Part shown: one piece after another, positions 56,024 to 64,000 of the stretch
Layout: every line of letters starts with the position of its first letter
Numbering within the stretch: position 1 is the first letter of the stretch
Source of the DNA: Rhizobium glycinendophyticum
Lineage (GTDB): Bacteria > Pseudomonadota > Alphaproteobacteria > Rhizobiales > Rhizobiaceae
Direction of reading: 5' to 3'
NCBI RefSeq assembly: GCF_006443685.1
Contig: NZ_VFYP01000003.1
Location: 186,001 to 250,000 of the forward strand
DNA: 64,000 bases
Made by a program: the position numbers and the translations under genes
Notes under the pieces: model-generated
What the model saw: the letters and a program-made list of their open reading frames with translations, nothing else
Told to the model about the DNA's origin: nothing
Databases searched by the model: none

Positions 56024-57401
56024 ACCCTCCCTCTTTTCGCGGCTCGTCCTGCGTGTCGCCCTGGTTCTCGCCGGAGGCGCTGCTGTGCTGATGACAGCCG
56101 CATGGCTTTATGCGCGGGCAGCAGCCGACGAAGCCTATGATCGGCTCTTGCAAGGCGCGGCGATCCAGATCCTCGACAGTCTCGTCATCGAGGACGGCAA
56201 GATCGCCGTCAACCTGCCCCCTAGCGCCTTCGAATTGCTGGGGCTCGCCCCGCGCGATCGCATCTTCTACCGCGTCATCGCGCCGGACGGAAAGACGCTC
56301 ACCGGCTATGACGATCTCGCTGCCAGCACCGACAAGGAACACAGCTTGAACGGTCTACTGTTGGAAACGAGCCGCTACCGCGGCCAGCCGGTGCGCCTTG
56401 TCCAGACCAGCCGCGCGATCTCCGATCCGAGCATTGGTGGCTGGGCGCATGTCTTGATCGCCCAGACCACCGAGGCCCGGCAGGCACTCACGACGGAGCT
56501 CACCACCCGGGCCCTGATCCTGGTGATGATCATGAGCCTGCTGGCGCTCGCCGGTACCGTGCTTGCAGTCCGGTATTCGCTGCGCCCGCTGGATGCCCTC
56601 GGCGCGACCCTTCGCCGACGCGATTCCCAGGATCTGACGCCGCTGGCCGTGGACGTGCCGCGCGAATTGGCGCCCTTCGTCGACTCCATCAATCACTTCA
56701 TGCGCCGGCTGGACGAGCGTCTGAAACTTCTACAGCGCTTCATCGCCGACAGTGCGCACCAGATCCGCACCCCGCTTACCGCCCTCTCCGCCCAAGTGAG
56801 CCTGATCGACGAAGAGGCGCTATCGGAAGCAAACCGCCGCCACCTGAGCCGTGTGCGCAACCGCACCACCGAACTCGCGCGCTTCACCACGCAACTGCTC
56901 AACCACGCCATGGTGATTCATCGCTTCGATTCCGCACAGCTCTCGCCGCTCGATCTCACGGACGTCGCCCGCAAGGCTTTCCGGGCGGCTGTGCCGATCA
57001 CCATCGATCCGGATACTGTCGTGTCTTTTGAAGCGCCCGACGAAACGCTGACGATCCTCGGCGACGGACTGAGCCTGCGAGAGGCCATCGTCAACATTAT
57101 CGACAATTCGCTGCGCCACGGAACGTTGTCGAAGCTCGAGGTCCGGGTGACCAAACGCGGCGACTTCGGTCTCGTCGAGGTCGAGGATGACGGCCCCGGC
57201 ATTCCGCCGGCGGACTGGTCGCATGTCACCCAACGCTTCGTGTCATCCAAATCGGGCGAAGGCAGTTCCGGTCTCGGTTTCGCCATTGCCTCGGAAGTCG
57301 CCGGTGCATTGCGGGGGGCGCTGTCCTTTCGCGAGAAGACACCGGACCGCGGCTTCACCGTCGTCCTCGAACTGCCCCTGCTGCGGAGGGAAAACGCATG
57401 A
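56010..57401 (+). CDS. tctE: Sensor histidine kinase TctE
   Basis: A 463-residue kinase. First membrane segment VLRVALVLAGGAAVLMTAAW, second ALILVMIMSLLALAGTVLAV near 168, flanking a ~125-residue periplasmic sensor. HAMP-like linker, then H250 in SAHQIRTPLTALSAQ, N box NIIDNSLRHG, and GxGxxG boxes DDGPGIPP and GSSGLGFAIASEV. Phosphorylates TctD. Overlaps tctD and the next gene by 4 bp. Confidence 0.94.
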   Translation: MQRTKPSLFSRLVLRVALVLAGGAAVLMTAAWLYARAAADEAYDRLLQGAAIQILDSLVIEDGKIAVNLPPSAFELLGLAPRDRIFYRVIAPDGKTLTGYDDLAASTDKEHSLNGLLLETSRYRGQPVRLVQTSRAISDPSIGGWAHVLIAQTTEARQALTTELTTRALILVMIMSLLALAGTVLAVRYSLRPLDALGATLRRRDSQDLTPLAVDVPRELAPFVDSINHFMRRLDERLKLLQRFIADSAHQIRTPLTALSAQVSLIDEEALSEANRRHLSRVRNRTTELARFTTQLLNHAMVIHRFDSAQLSPLDLTDVARKAFRAAVPITIDPDTVVSFEAPDETLTILGDGLSLREAIVNIIDNSLRHGTLSKLEVRVTKRGDFGLVEVEDDGPGIPPADWSHVTQRFVSSKSGEGSSGLGFAIASEVAGALRGALSFREKTPDRGFTVVLELPLLRRENA

Positions 57402-58495
57402 TGGCGGCCCGCTTCCTGACGTCTCTTCTGCTTCTGGGCGTAAGCCTTCTGTCGGGCCCGAACGCAGCACGAGCCCTCGAGGGTGAACGTGTCGTATTTC
57501 CCGCCCTTGCTCCCGAACAGGCGCGTCTTGTCGTCAACGGGGCGACCGATGCCGACGCAATGAAGCCTCTGATCCTCGACTTCCAGCAACTGGCGCCGGA
57601 GGTGACGGTCGAGTTCAACGACTACGTCACCAACGACCTGTTTCGCGAGGCCGAGGCCGCCTGCCGCAACAACGCGGCCTATGGCGACCTCTTGCTCTCT
57701 TCCTCTGTCGACCAACTGGTGAAGCTTGCCAATGACGGCTGTGCGCAGGATCATAGATCGCAGGAAACCGAACGGGTCGCCTCGTGGGCAAACTGGCGCG
57801 ATGAAGTCTTCGGCTTCACCTTCGAGCCTGCCGTCATCGTGTATGACGGCAGACGTGTGCCTCCCGAGGATGTGCCCCGCTCTCATGTGGAGATTGCCGA
57901 ACTCCTGCGCGCCAAGCCGGACCTTTATCGCAACCGCATCGGCACCTATGACGTCCGCGTCTCCGGCATCGGCTATCTGCTCGCCTTTCACGACGCGCTT
58001 CAGGCGCCGACCACCTATGGCCGCCTGCTGGAAAGCTTCAGCCGCGCCGACGTCGTCACACGCTGCTGCAACAGCGAGGTCCTGGGGGAGATCGCCAATG
58101 GCCGGCTGCGTATCGCCTATAACGTGCTCGGCTCCTATGCCTATGCCGCGTCACGGCGCAATCCGGATCTGCGCGTGGTGATTCCGCGTGATTATGCGCT
58201 GATCCTGTCGCGCGGCGCGCTCATCCCGGAACAGGCACCCAATCCCGGTCTCGCAAAACGTTTTCTCGACTATCTCCTGTCACCGCGCGGACAGAAGGTG
58301 GCCCGCGAGAAAGCCTTCTTCTTCTCCGAAGATGCACCACTGCCACCCGATGTCGACGGCCCCATGTCGCTGATCGAATCCGGCATCGGACGCCCGATCC
58401 GCATCGGACCGGCTTTGCTGGCCGCGCAAGACCAGGCAACCCGTGACCGCTTCATCGCCAACTGGTCGTCGCTCTTCTCGCCCACACCACCCTGA
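57398..58495 (+). CDS. Periplasmic solute-binding protein linked to TctDE
   Basis: A 365-residue protein with a signal peptide (FLTSLLLLGVSLLSGPNAARA) and a type-II periplasmic binding fold (LVVNGATDADAMKPLILDF, FTFEPAVIVYDGRRVP, FLDYLLSPRGQKVA). It resembles iron/sulfate-type ABC binding proteins but no permease or ATPase is adjacent. Overlap of 4 bp with the kinase suggests it works in signalling with TctE, perhaps presenting ligand to the sensor (inference). Confidence 0.85.
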   Translation: MMAARFLTSLLLLGVSLLSGPNAARALEGERVVFPALAPEQARLVVNGATDADAMKPLILDFQQLAPEVTVEFNDYVTNDLFREAEAACRNNAAYGDLLLSSSVDQLVKLANDGCAQDHRSQETERVASWANWRDEVFGFTFEPAVIVYDGRRVPPEDVPRSHVEIAELLRAKPDLYRNRIGTYDVRVSGIGYLLAFHDALQAPTTYGRLLESFSRADVVTRCCNSEVLGEIANGRLRIAYNVLGSYAYAASRRNPDLRVVIPRDYALILSRGALIPEQAPNPGLAKRFLDYLLSPRGQKVAREKAFFFSEDAPLPPDVDGPMSLIESGIGRPIRIGPALLAAQDQATRDRFIANWSSLFSPTPP

Positions 58496-58509
58496 TCCCG
58501 CAACGAAAT

Positions 58510-58539
58510 AGCCGCCGGCGATGTCCCGCCGGCGGCTTT
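58510..58539. terminator. Bidirectional terminator
   Basis: AGCCGCCGGCG pairs exactly with CGCCGGCGGCT (11-bp stem, ATGTCC loop), ending TTTG. Separates the convergent binding-protein and chemoreceptor genes. Confidence 0.85.
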
Positions 58540-58566
58540 GAACTTGGCTGATCCTTGTGTCGCGGA

Positions 58567-61107
58567 TCAGGCGGCGCGGTGATGGGGCGCGCTTACCCGT
58601 GCACGGCCTTCCGGCGCCAGCTTGAACTGGTTGACCAGTTGCATCAGCGCATCCGCCTCGTCCGCCAGCTGGCGGGTGGCGGCATTCGTCTCCTCGACCA
58701 TGGCGGCATTGCGCTGGGTCATCTGGTCCATCTCATTGACCGAGGAATTGACCTCGCCGAGCGCATTCGACTGATCGCGGCTTGCCCTAGCGATGACAGA
58801 GACGCGTTCCGCAACTGTGATGATGTTCGCCGAGATTTCGGCCAAAACCGATCCGGTCTGCTGGACCAATTTGGAACCCGACGACACCTCGGTGCTGGAC
58901 TTGTGGATCAGGTCCTTGATCTGCTGGGCAGCTCCGGCGGAGCGCTGTGCAAGCTCGCGCACTTCCTGCGCGACAACCGCAAACCCCTTGCCTGCTTCAC
59001 CGGCACGCGCCGCCTCGATGCCGGCATTGAGCGCGAGCAGATTGGTCTGGAAGGCGATCTCATCGATGACATCGATGATCTGTACGATCTGGCCCGACGC
59101 ATCCTCGATCCGTCCCATGGCGTCAATCGCGCTCGCGACAACTACGGACGAGGTATCAGCCCGACCCTTGGTGTCGGCCACGATCGCATTCGCCTGTTCG
59201 GCTTGTTCCGCCGACTGCTTGACGGTCACCGTGATCTCGTCGACGGCAGCCGCGGTCTCTTCGAGCGATGCCGCCTGCTGCTCCGTGCGCTTGGCAAGCT
59301 GGTCGGCCGCACTGCTCATTTCGGCGGCATTGCGCTGGATCATGTAGGTATTCGAGCGGATCTGCGTCATCGTATCCTGCAGATGCTCCAGCGACTGATT
59401 GAAGTCGGTGCGCAGCTGCTCGAGACGACCGTTGAACGGCGTATCGATGGTTTCGGAGATGTCCCCCTTGGCCAACCGGCCGAGACCGGCTGCAAGTGCA
59501 TTGACGGCGAAGTTGATCTGCCGGTCGATCTCCTGCTTTTCGAGATCGTTGCGGCGACGTTCTTCCTCGGCCTCAGCCCGTTCGGCTTCGCTGCGGCTCT
59601 CGATTTCGATCTTGGAGAGGGCGTTCTGCTTGAACACGCCGAGTGCACGGGCCATTTCGCCGATCTCGTCGACGCGGCTCTCGCCGTTGATCTTGGTATC
59701 CAGGCCACCTTCTGCCAGACGGCGCATGGCACCCGTGATCTGGCCGATCGGACCCTTGAAGGTCAGGACAAGACCGATACCAGCAAAGATCGAGATCAGG
59801 ATGCCGATGCCGGTCGCGCCAATCGAAATGGAGTTGGCATCGCGACGTTCTTCGCCGGCCGACACCTTCTGCATTTCCGCAAAGGTGGTGAGCTGCTTCC
59901 AGATCACGTTGAGGTCGGAACCAGCCTGATCGTAGCTCGCCTTGCGCGCCTGGCTGACCTTGACGAGTTCGACGCTGGCACCGGCCATGGTCTCGATCGC
60001 AGGCGTCAGCTCTTCCTTGACCTGCATGAAGATCGGCTGGTCGGCAGCGCTGGTACCCAGCATATCGAGCGAGGCCTTGAGGGCCTTGAACTGCTGGTCG
60101 AGCAGCGCGCGGTTGTCATCAGTCGGCTCCAGCAGGAAGCGGGCCATCATGATCTGCAGACCGTAACCCGCCGACATCAGCTGGCGACCGTCATTGATGA
60201 CAGCCTGCGCCTTGGCGAGCGGAGCGTCGAGTTCACCGAACTTGATCGTCGCGTCCTTCATCTTCTGCTGGGCGGCAAGGCCCAGATAGGAATTCAGCTG
60301 TGTGAAATTGCGCAGCGTCCCCTGCAGTTCCGTGATCACCGCATCGGAGCGATCATTAGCATCGAGGACCGCCTTCAACTGTCCGGCAATCTTGTCCAGC
60401 GTCTTCGCTGCAGACTTGTTCGCCTGGGGCAAAATATTGGCCAGCATCTGCTGCCGCGACACGATTTCGGGAAGACGGGCCGAAATGACGGCAAATTTCT
60501 CGTCCGGTGTCTTCGCCTTGGTAAAGGCCGAATTCGTTTCGCTGAGGAACGTCCCCGAGCTGCGGATACCTTCTGCGTCGCGCAGCATCGACTTGGCGGC
60601 CGCGTCATCAGCCTGAACGGCCTTTTCCATGTCGGTCATCGCGGCGGTGATCTTGTCCTGCGAATCCACGACCTGCGCATTGCCCTTTTGCAGCGATGCA
60701 ACCAGCGCGGATTCGGATTCGTGCAGCCGCCACAACTCGTCGGTGCGGGCGACGACGGTATCGACCAGCGCACGAGCCTGCTCGAGTTCGGAACGGCCGT
60801 CAGCATCTGCGGATAGTTGCGACAATGTCGTCTGGAGATCCTGCTGCTGCTGCTTCAGGCGCGTCGTCACATCATCGCGCGACTGCGGGGTCGTGTTTTC
60901 CAGGAAGTCGGTCATGGAAGCGGAGACATCACGGAACCCGCTGAGCGACTGCAGCACGCTGTTCGAAATCTCGATCCGGCCTTGCAGGAGACCCGAGGCA
61001 TAGAGGCCCGTGAAGCCGACGGCCGAAATGCTCACGACAAAGGGCAGGATGAAAATCAGAACCTTGGTCTGGATGTTGAAACGGGACAGGATGCGGTCGA
61101 TGAACAC
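58567..61107 (-). CDS. Methyl-accepting chemotaxis protein
   Basis: An 846-residue chemoreceptor. TM1 about 15-37, a very long mostly helical periplasmic region (about 38-425), TM2 about 427-450, HAMP about 451-505, a second HAMP-like segment about 530-590, then the signalling domain with the tip at [20 protein letters not shown] (682-701). No C-terminal pentapeptide for CheR docking is seen; it ends APHHRAA. Start is GTG at 61107 after AGGAG. Likely senses small ligands through a paired helical-bundle domain; ligand unknown. Confidence 0.93.
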   Translation of the reverse strand: MFIDRILSRFNIQTKVLIFILPFVVSISAVGFTGLYASGLLQGRIEISNSVLQSLSGFRDVSASMTDFLENTTPQSRDDVTTRLKQQQQDLQTTLSQLSADADGRSELEQARALVDTVVARTDELWRLHESESALVASLQKGNAQVVDSQDKITAAMTDMEKAVQADDAAAKSMLRDAEGIRSSGTFLSETNSAFTKAKTPDEKFAVISARLPEIVSRQQMLANILPQANKSAAKTLDKIAGQLKAVLDANDRSDAVITELQGTLRNFTQLNSYLGLAAQQKMKDATIKFGELDAPLAKAQAVINDGRQLMSAGYGLQIMMARFLLEPTDDNRALLDQQFKALKASLDMLGTSAADQPIFMQVKEELTPAIETMAGASVELVKVSQARKASYDQAGSDLNVIWKQLTTFAEMQKVSAGEERRDANSISIGATGIGILISIFAGIGLVLTFKGPIGQITGAMRRLAEGGLDTKINGESRVDEIGEMARALGVFKQNALSKIEIESRSEAERAEAEEERRRNDLEKQEIDRQINFAVNALAAGLGRLAKGDISETIDTPFNGRLEQLRTDFNQSLEHLQDTMTQIRSNTYMIQRNAAEMSSAADQLAKRTEQQAASLEETAAAVDEITVTVKQSAEQAEQANAIVADTKGRADTSSVVVASAIDAMGRIEDASGQIVQIIDVIDEIAFQTNLLALNAGIEAARAGEAGKGFAVVAQEVRELAQRSAGAAQQIKDLIHKSSTEVSSGSKLVQQTGSVLAEISANIITVAERVSVIARASRDQSNALGEVNSSVNEMDQMTQRNAAMVEETNAATRQLADEADALMQLVNQFKLAPEGRARVSAPHHRAA

Positions 61108-61311
61108 GTTCTAATTCTCCTCGGACACTGCGGGCGAAGGCCGGCGCGCGCCTTAATCAATCCTCTAAGAATGAATGGGGAAAACTAACATCGACTTAAT
61201 TAGCACCCCCGGAATTCGCTACGCATATGCAGCAAAGTCGTGATGGGGCTGTCACAGAAACCGACTGCCGAAGAACCACGCCCCGCAGTCATCGTCATGA
61301 TCGAGTTGAGG

Positions 61312-61334
61312 AAAGCGCCCGTAGGTTAGGGCGC
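61312..61334 (-). terminator. Hairpin overlapping the dabA stop
   Basis: GCGCCC (61315-61320) and GGGCGC (61329-61334) can pair; the dabA stop codon (61326-61328) is in the loop. On the minus strand the stem is followed by TTTC. The rest of 61108-61325 shows no gene. Confidence 0.4.
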
Positions 61335-63749
61335 CACTGCGGCTCGCGCGGGCGGCGAAACCGGCACATCCATGCCGTCTGGCGAAGCGACCCAGCGGCT
61401 ATCTCCGGCATAACGCCAAGCCATGCGGCCCTGCTCGTCAAGGGCGTAAAGATGAAGCCAGGTGTTGTCGAACAGTGCCCGCACCCCATCGTGCCGTTGA
61501 AGGATCGCGGCAATCGCTTCCCTGGGCGCTTCGACGGCCACAGTCAGACGCAGCGGTTCGTGCAGATAGGCAGCACCGTCATGTACCGATTGCCACGGCA
61601 GGCCCGCCCGCAGCTTGCCGCCATTCCCTTCCAGAACGCCGATGCCACCGACGACATTGTGCAACAGCTTGTTGCCGGCGCCGAAGAGTGAAGGTGCGAC
61701 GGTCGAGCCGAAATACTGGAGGCTGATCCAGCTCGCAACAACCACGGGAGCCGTGAGGATCAGTTCGAGGACCTTGAAGCCCTCGTCCTGTCGCCAGACG
61801 TAGTCATGCAGGAAGGCCCGGCCATCGAGTGCCTTTCCTTGTGTACGCGACCGGGGTGCGGCGATGAAGGCGCTGCAGCCGGCAAGCCCCAGTTCCGGCC
61901 GCACCTGCGACCAGTCGCTGCTGCGCGAAGCCAACGATTGTGCGGAAGCGCCAGCGAGCTTGACCGCGCGCTCGGCCCGCGCCAATTGACCCGACTGCTC
62001 CAGCCAACGGCGGATCTTGTGAAGGTCGCTAGCATCCACCTCTGTCTCTAGATCTCCGTGGAAGACCGTGACCGCATCCGTTGTGGTGTCGTGCAGCCCG
62101 GCCAGAAAGACCGTATCCGCCGGGATGTTGAGCCCCTTCTGCCCGAGCCTTTGCCGCACCGCCGGATCGTTCAGAAGGCTCGCGAGCAGCCGCGCATTCA
62201 CATCTCCCGCATGGCCGCCACAGGCACCGCAATGCAGGGCGCTGGCAAAGGGGTTGTTGACGACATTGGCCCCGTGACCGGCAAGCAGGACGAAGCGGGC
62301 GAAGCCTTTGGTGAGCGACATGGCCCGCAACACGGTTTCGGCCGCAGCCGCCCGTGCTTCGATGTCGAGATGGGGCGAGAAGCGGGGGGCAGTATTGTCA
62401 TACCCTTTTCCCTTGCCGAAGCCGAGCCCGTCGCGCAGGAGCTTGGTCACATAGACCGGGCCCATCGCCTCGACAAAGGCGAAGGACGATACGGCAGCGA
62501 GTTTGAACCGACCCCAGGCCCGGATCGCCCGGGCGCTAAAGCGTGCCTGCCGATCAGCTTCGTCATCTGTGTCAACAGCCGTGCAGCTGAAAACCGAGGG
62601 CTTGAGCAGCACTGGAAGCCGATGCTCGGCAACATCGGAGGCAAAGCCGCGATGGCTGACACCGAGCCCGAAGAAACCGGCAAAACCAAGTGTCCGGATG
62701 CTTGGATCCACGCTTTCCAAACCCCGGCGGAAGACTTCCGAGCGGACGTCGATGCAGAATGCCGCCTGCAAGAATGGCCGCACTTCGGCCGCGGGCGTGG
62801 ACGAGGCCGGCACCGACAGCATCTGCCCGAGACGCCGCTGCGCGGCCCGTTCCGCCGCCAGCTGCAAGACACCATCGATCACAGTTGTCTGGTCCGCGGA
62901 AACCGGTGCGCAATGCGCCCGCCGGATGCTGCGCCAGTCGTTTTCGATGCCCGGTTGGTAGAGTGCATAGAGCGCCTCTTCAAAAACCAGCCGAACGGCC
63001 AGCAATTCGAGCACCGTCGTCTCTGTCCGCCCCTCCAGTTCCGCCTTCCACTGCAGGTGACGGGCATGTTGGGCCCAGCCGCCAAGACCGAGAAGCAATT
63101 GGTGAAAATAAGTGCCCGGATCGCGACCGAACCCGAGCCGGACAGCCGCCCGTTCGATCGCGCCCTGCGCCGTCTCCGGCGTCTCGGTGACGAACGCGCC
63201 GAAACCGGTCAGGCCGCAGATTTCGGGCGTGAGGTCATGAGTCGCGAAGGCGCGCCAGGCGGCATAGAGCCCATTGCGTGTTGAGGCAGCCCACAGTGCC
63301 TGTCCTTCGTCGAAGAAACCTGCGGCAAAATTACCGATGCGATCGGCGATCACGGCCGGCCAGTCCTGACCCGAATGGCGCGCCGCAAGCTCGGCCACCG
63401 TCGGCAGCGGTTGCAGCGGCCCCGTGTCTTCGGCGATGGCTGCCTTGAGTGCCGCCAGATCAAGCCCGCAACGGCTTGCCGAAATCGCGGACAGAAAATC
63501 GTCATCCGAAATTTCGCCAGCGGCGATCTTCTCGCGGTAATGCTTGCGGGGCAGTGCCAGCCGCACGCCACCGATCCGCTCGAGACGCGATGAAGTTGTC
63601 TCAAGGCTTTCGCCAATCTGGGCAAGGAAGGGATTGACGGCAACCGTGGCCGTCAGCGGCCAGGCAGGCGGGATGGCGCGGACAGCCTGTTCAGCCGCCT
63701 GTGCAAGAGCCTCGCCATGCAGGGTATCGACGGTGGTGAGATCGTTCAT
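61326..63749 (-). CDS. dabA: Inorganic carbon transporter subunit DabA (DUF2309)
   Basis: An 807-residue soluble, membrane-associated zinc protein related to beta-carbonic anhydrases. Zinc-site residues are recognisable: C and D in [13 protein letters not shown] (about 331 and 333), H in [13 protein letters not shown] (about 490) and C in [12 protein letters not shown] (about 505). With the membrane protein DabB it accumulates bicarbonate using the proton gradient. ATG at 63749 ([12 protein letters not shown]) has a GGAG site; the dabB stop is 4 bp upstream. Confidence 0.93.
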   Translation of the reverse strand: MNDLTTVDTLHGEALAQAAEQAVRAIPPAWPLTATVAVNPFLAQIGESLETTSSRLERIGGVRLALPRKHYREKIAAGEISDDDFLSAISASRCGLDLAALKAAIAEDTGPLQPLPTVAELAARHSGQDWPAVIADRIGNFAAGFFDEGQALWAASTRNGLYAAWRAFATHDLTPEICGLTGFGAFVTETPETAQGAIERAAVRLGFGRDPGTYFHQLLLGLGGWAQHARHLQWKAELEGRTETTVLELLAVRLVFEEALYALYQPGIENDWRSIRRAHCAPVSADQTTVIDGVLQLAAERAAQRRLGQMLSVPASSTPAAEVRPFLQAAFCIDVRSEVFRRGLESVDPSIRTLGFAGFFGLGVSHRGFASDVAEHRLPVLLKPSVFSCTAVDTDDEADRQARFSARAIRAWGRFKLAAVSSFAFVEAMGPVYVTKLLRDGLGFGKGKGYDNTAPRFSPHLDIEARAAAAETVLRAMSLTKGFARFVLLAGHGANVVNNPFASALHCGACGGHAGDVNARLLASLLNDPAVRQRLGQKGLNIPADTVFLAGLHDTTTDAVTVFHGDLETEVDASDLHKIRRWLEQSGQLARAERAVKLAGASAQSLASRSSDWSQVRPELGLAGCSAFIAAPRSRTQGKALDGRAFLHDYVWRQDEGFKVLELILTAPVVVASWISLQYFGSTVAPSLFGAGNKLLHNVVGGIGVLEGNGGKLRAGLPWQSVHDGAAYLHEPLRLTVAVEAPREAIAAILQRHDGVRALFDNTWLHLYALDEQGRMAWRYAGDSRWVASPDGMDVPVSPPARAAVAP

Positions 63750-63753
63750 CGGT

Positions 63754-64000
63754 TCACTCCTGGACATGGGCGGTGGAAGGGGTGGCAAGGGAAGAAAAGC
63801 CGCCGGCTCTCGATCGTGGGACCTTCCAGCCCCCGAGCAACCGATCGAACAGCGCGTTGACATACAAGCCGTTGGATAAATGCACCCGCAGCCCGGCGGC
63901 AGCCGGATGATAGGCCCAGAGCGGGAAGAGCGCCTGGGCCACAGCAACCACGCCGAAGGTCACGACCGCGAGCACCATCAGTGTCCATTCGAGCGGCCCT
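63754..64000 (-). CDS. dabB: Proton-channel subunit DabB (NuoL-like), C-terminal part
   Basis: The frame is open at the right edge; only the last ~81 residues are present. It has a hydrophobic segment [20 protein letters not shown], then [20 protein letters not shown] and [10 protein letters not shown], a pattern of NuoL/DabB C-termini, and a tail ending in STAHVQE. It should encode the proton-conducting partner of DabA. Identity rests mostly on context. Confidence 0.75.
   Translation of the reverse strand, partial: GPLEWTLMVLAVVTFGVVAVAQALFPLWAYHPAAAGLRVHLSNGLYVNALFDRLLGGWKVPRSRAGGFSSLATPSTAHVQE

Noticed and set aside
58555..60816. 753-residue plus-strand frame antisense to the chemoreceptor
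   Set aside because: Composition is Leu/Arg/His-rich shadow sequence with no family signal; the chemoreceptor on the other strand is certain.

Overview
The window reads as a high-GC alphaproteobacterial replicon, most likely from a Rhizobiaceae member (Rhizobium/Sinorhizobium/Agrobacterium relatives). The evidence is gene content and order: a ScfR-type regulator facing pccB, with pccA and methylmalonyl-CoA mutase; an iolRCDEB cluster; a thuEFGKAB-thuR trehalose locus; a DUF982 protein; a Usg protein; and short palindromic intergenic repeats of the rhizobial kind. No rRNA, tRNA, CRISPR array, phage or complete insertion sequence was recognised.

Layout. 1-3.3 kb: tail of a Rieske protein, a GST, a D-2-hydroxyacid dehydrogenase and a 3-hydroxyisobutyryl-CoA hydrolase-like enzyme. 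3.3-5.6 kb: accessory patch with GFA, SRPBCC and ArsR genes, a decayed second copy of the hydrolase 3' end, and an AbiV-family HEPN abortive-infection gene. 5.7-17.9 kb: propionyl-CoA assimilation (ScfR/PccR regulator, pccB, pccA, methylmalonyl-CoA mutase). Its operon is interrupted by a YghU-type GST, two tandem paralogous proteins of unknown function, a DUF4160/DUF2442 pair, a 223-bp MITE-like repeat and a ParDE-like toxin-antitoxin pair; a GMC oxidoreductase follows. 17.9-27.8 kb: a spermidine/putrescine-type ABC importer split by a VapC/Phd-like module and a palindrome, then agmatinase-family ureohydrolase, LysR regulator, aminotransferase, flavoprotein and DUF3833 lipoprotein-like gene.

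27.9-36 kb: inositol catabolism (iolB, a small membrane protein, iolE, iolD, iolC-DUF2090, RpiR-type iolR, divergent iolG), with two similar candidate IolR operators. 36-45.3 kb: trehalose/maltose uptake and oxidation (thuEFGKAB) with divergent thuR and a PfkB kinase, a DUF982 protein and a cysteine hydrolase broken by one frameshift. 45.3-48.3 kb: treY (maltooligosyltrehalose synthase) and usg. 48.4-50.6 kb: groES-groEL behind a degenerate CIRCE element. 50.7-58.5 kb: an EAL phosphodiesterase, a small unknown protein, a TctCBA tricarboxylate transporter, and a divergent TctD-TctE two-component system followed by a solitary periplasmic binding protein. 58.6-64 kb: a large chemoreceptor, then dabA and the 3' end of dabB (a DIC-accumulation complex).

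The overall theme is catabolic flexibility: importers with their own enzymes and regulators for propionate/branched-chain carbon, guanidino compounds or polyamines, inositol, trehalose and tricarboxylates. Small toxin-antitoxin modules and palindromic repeats sit inside otherwise ordinary operons. The most novel-looking material is the block of uncharacterised small genes between pccB and pccA.
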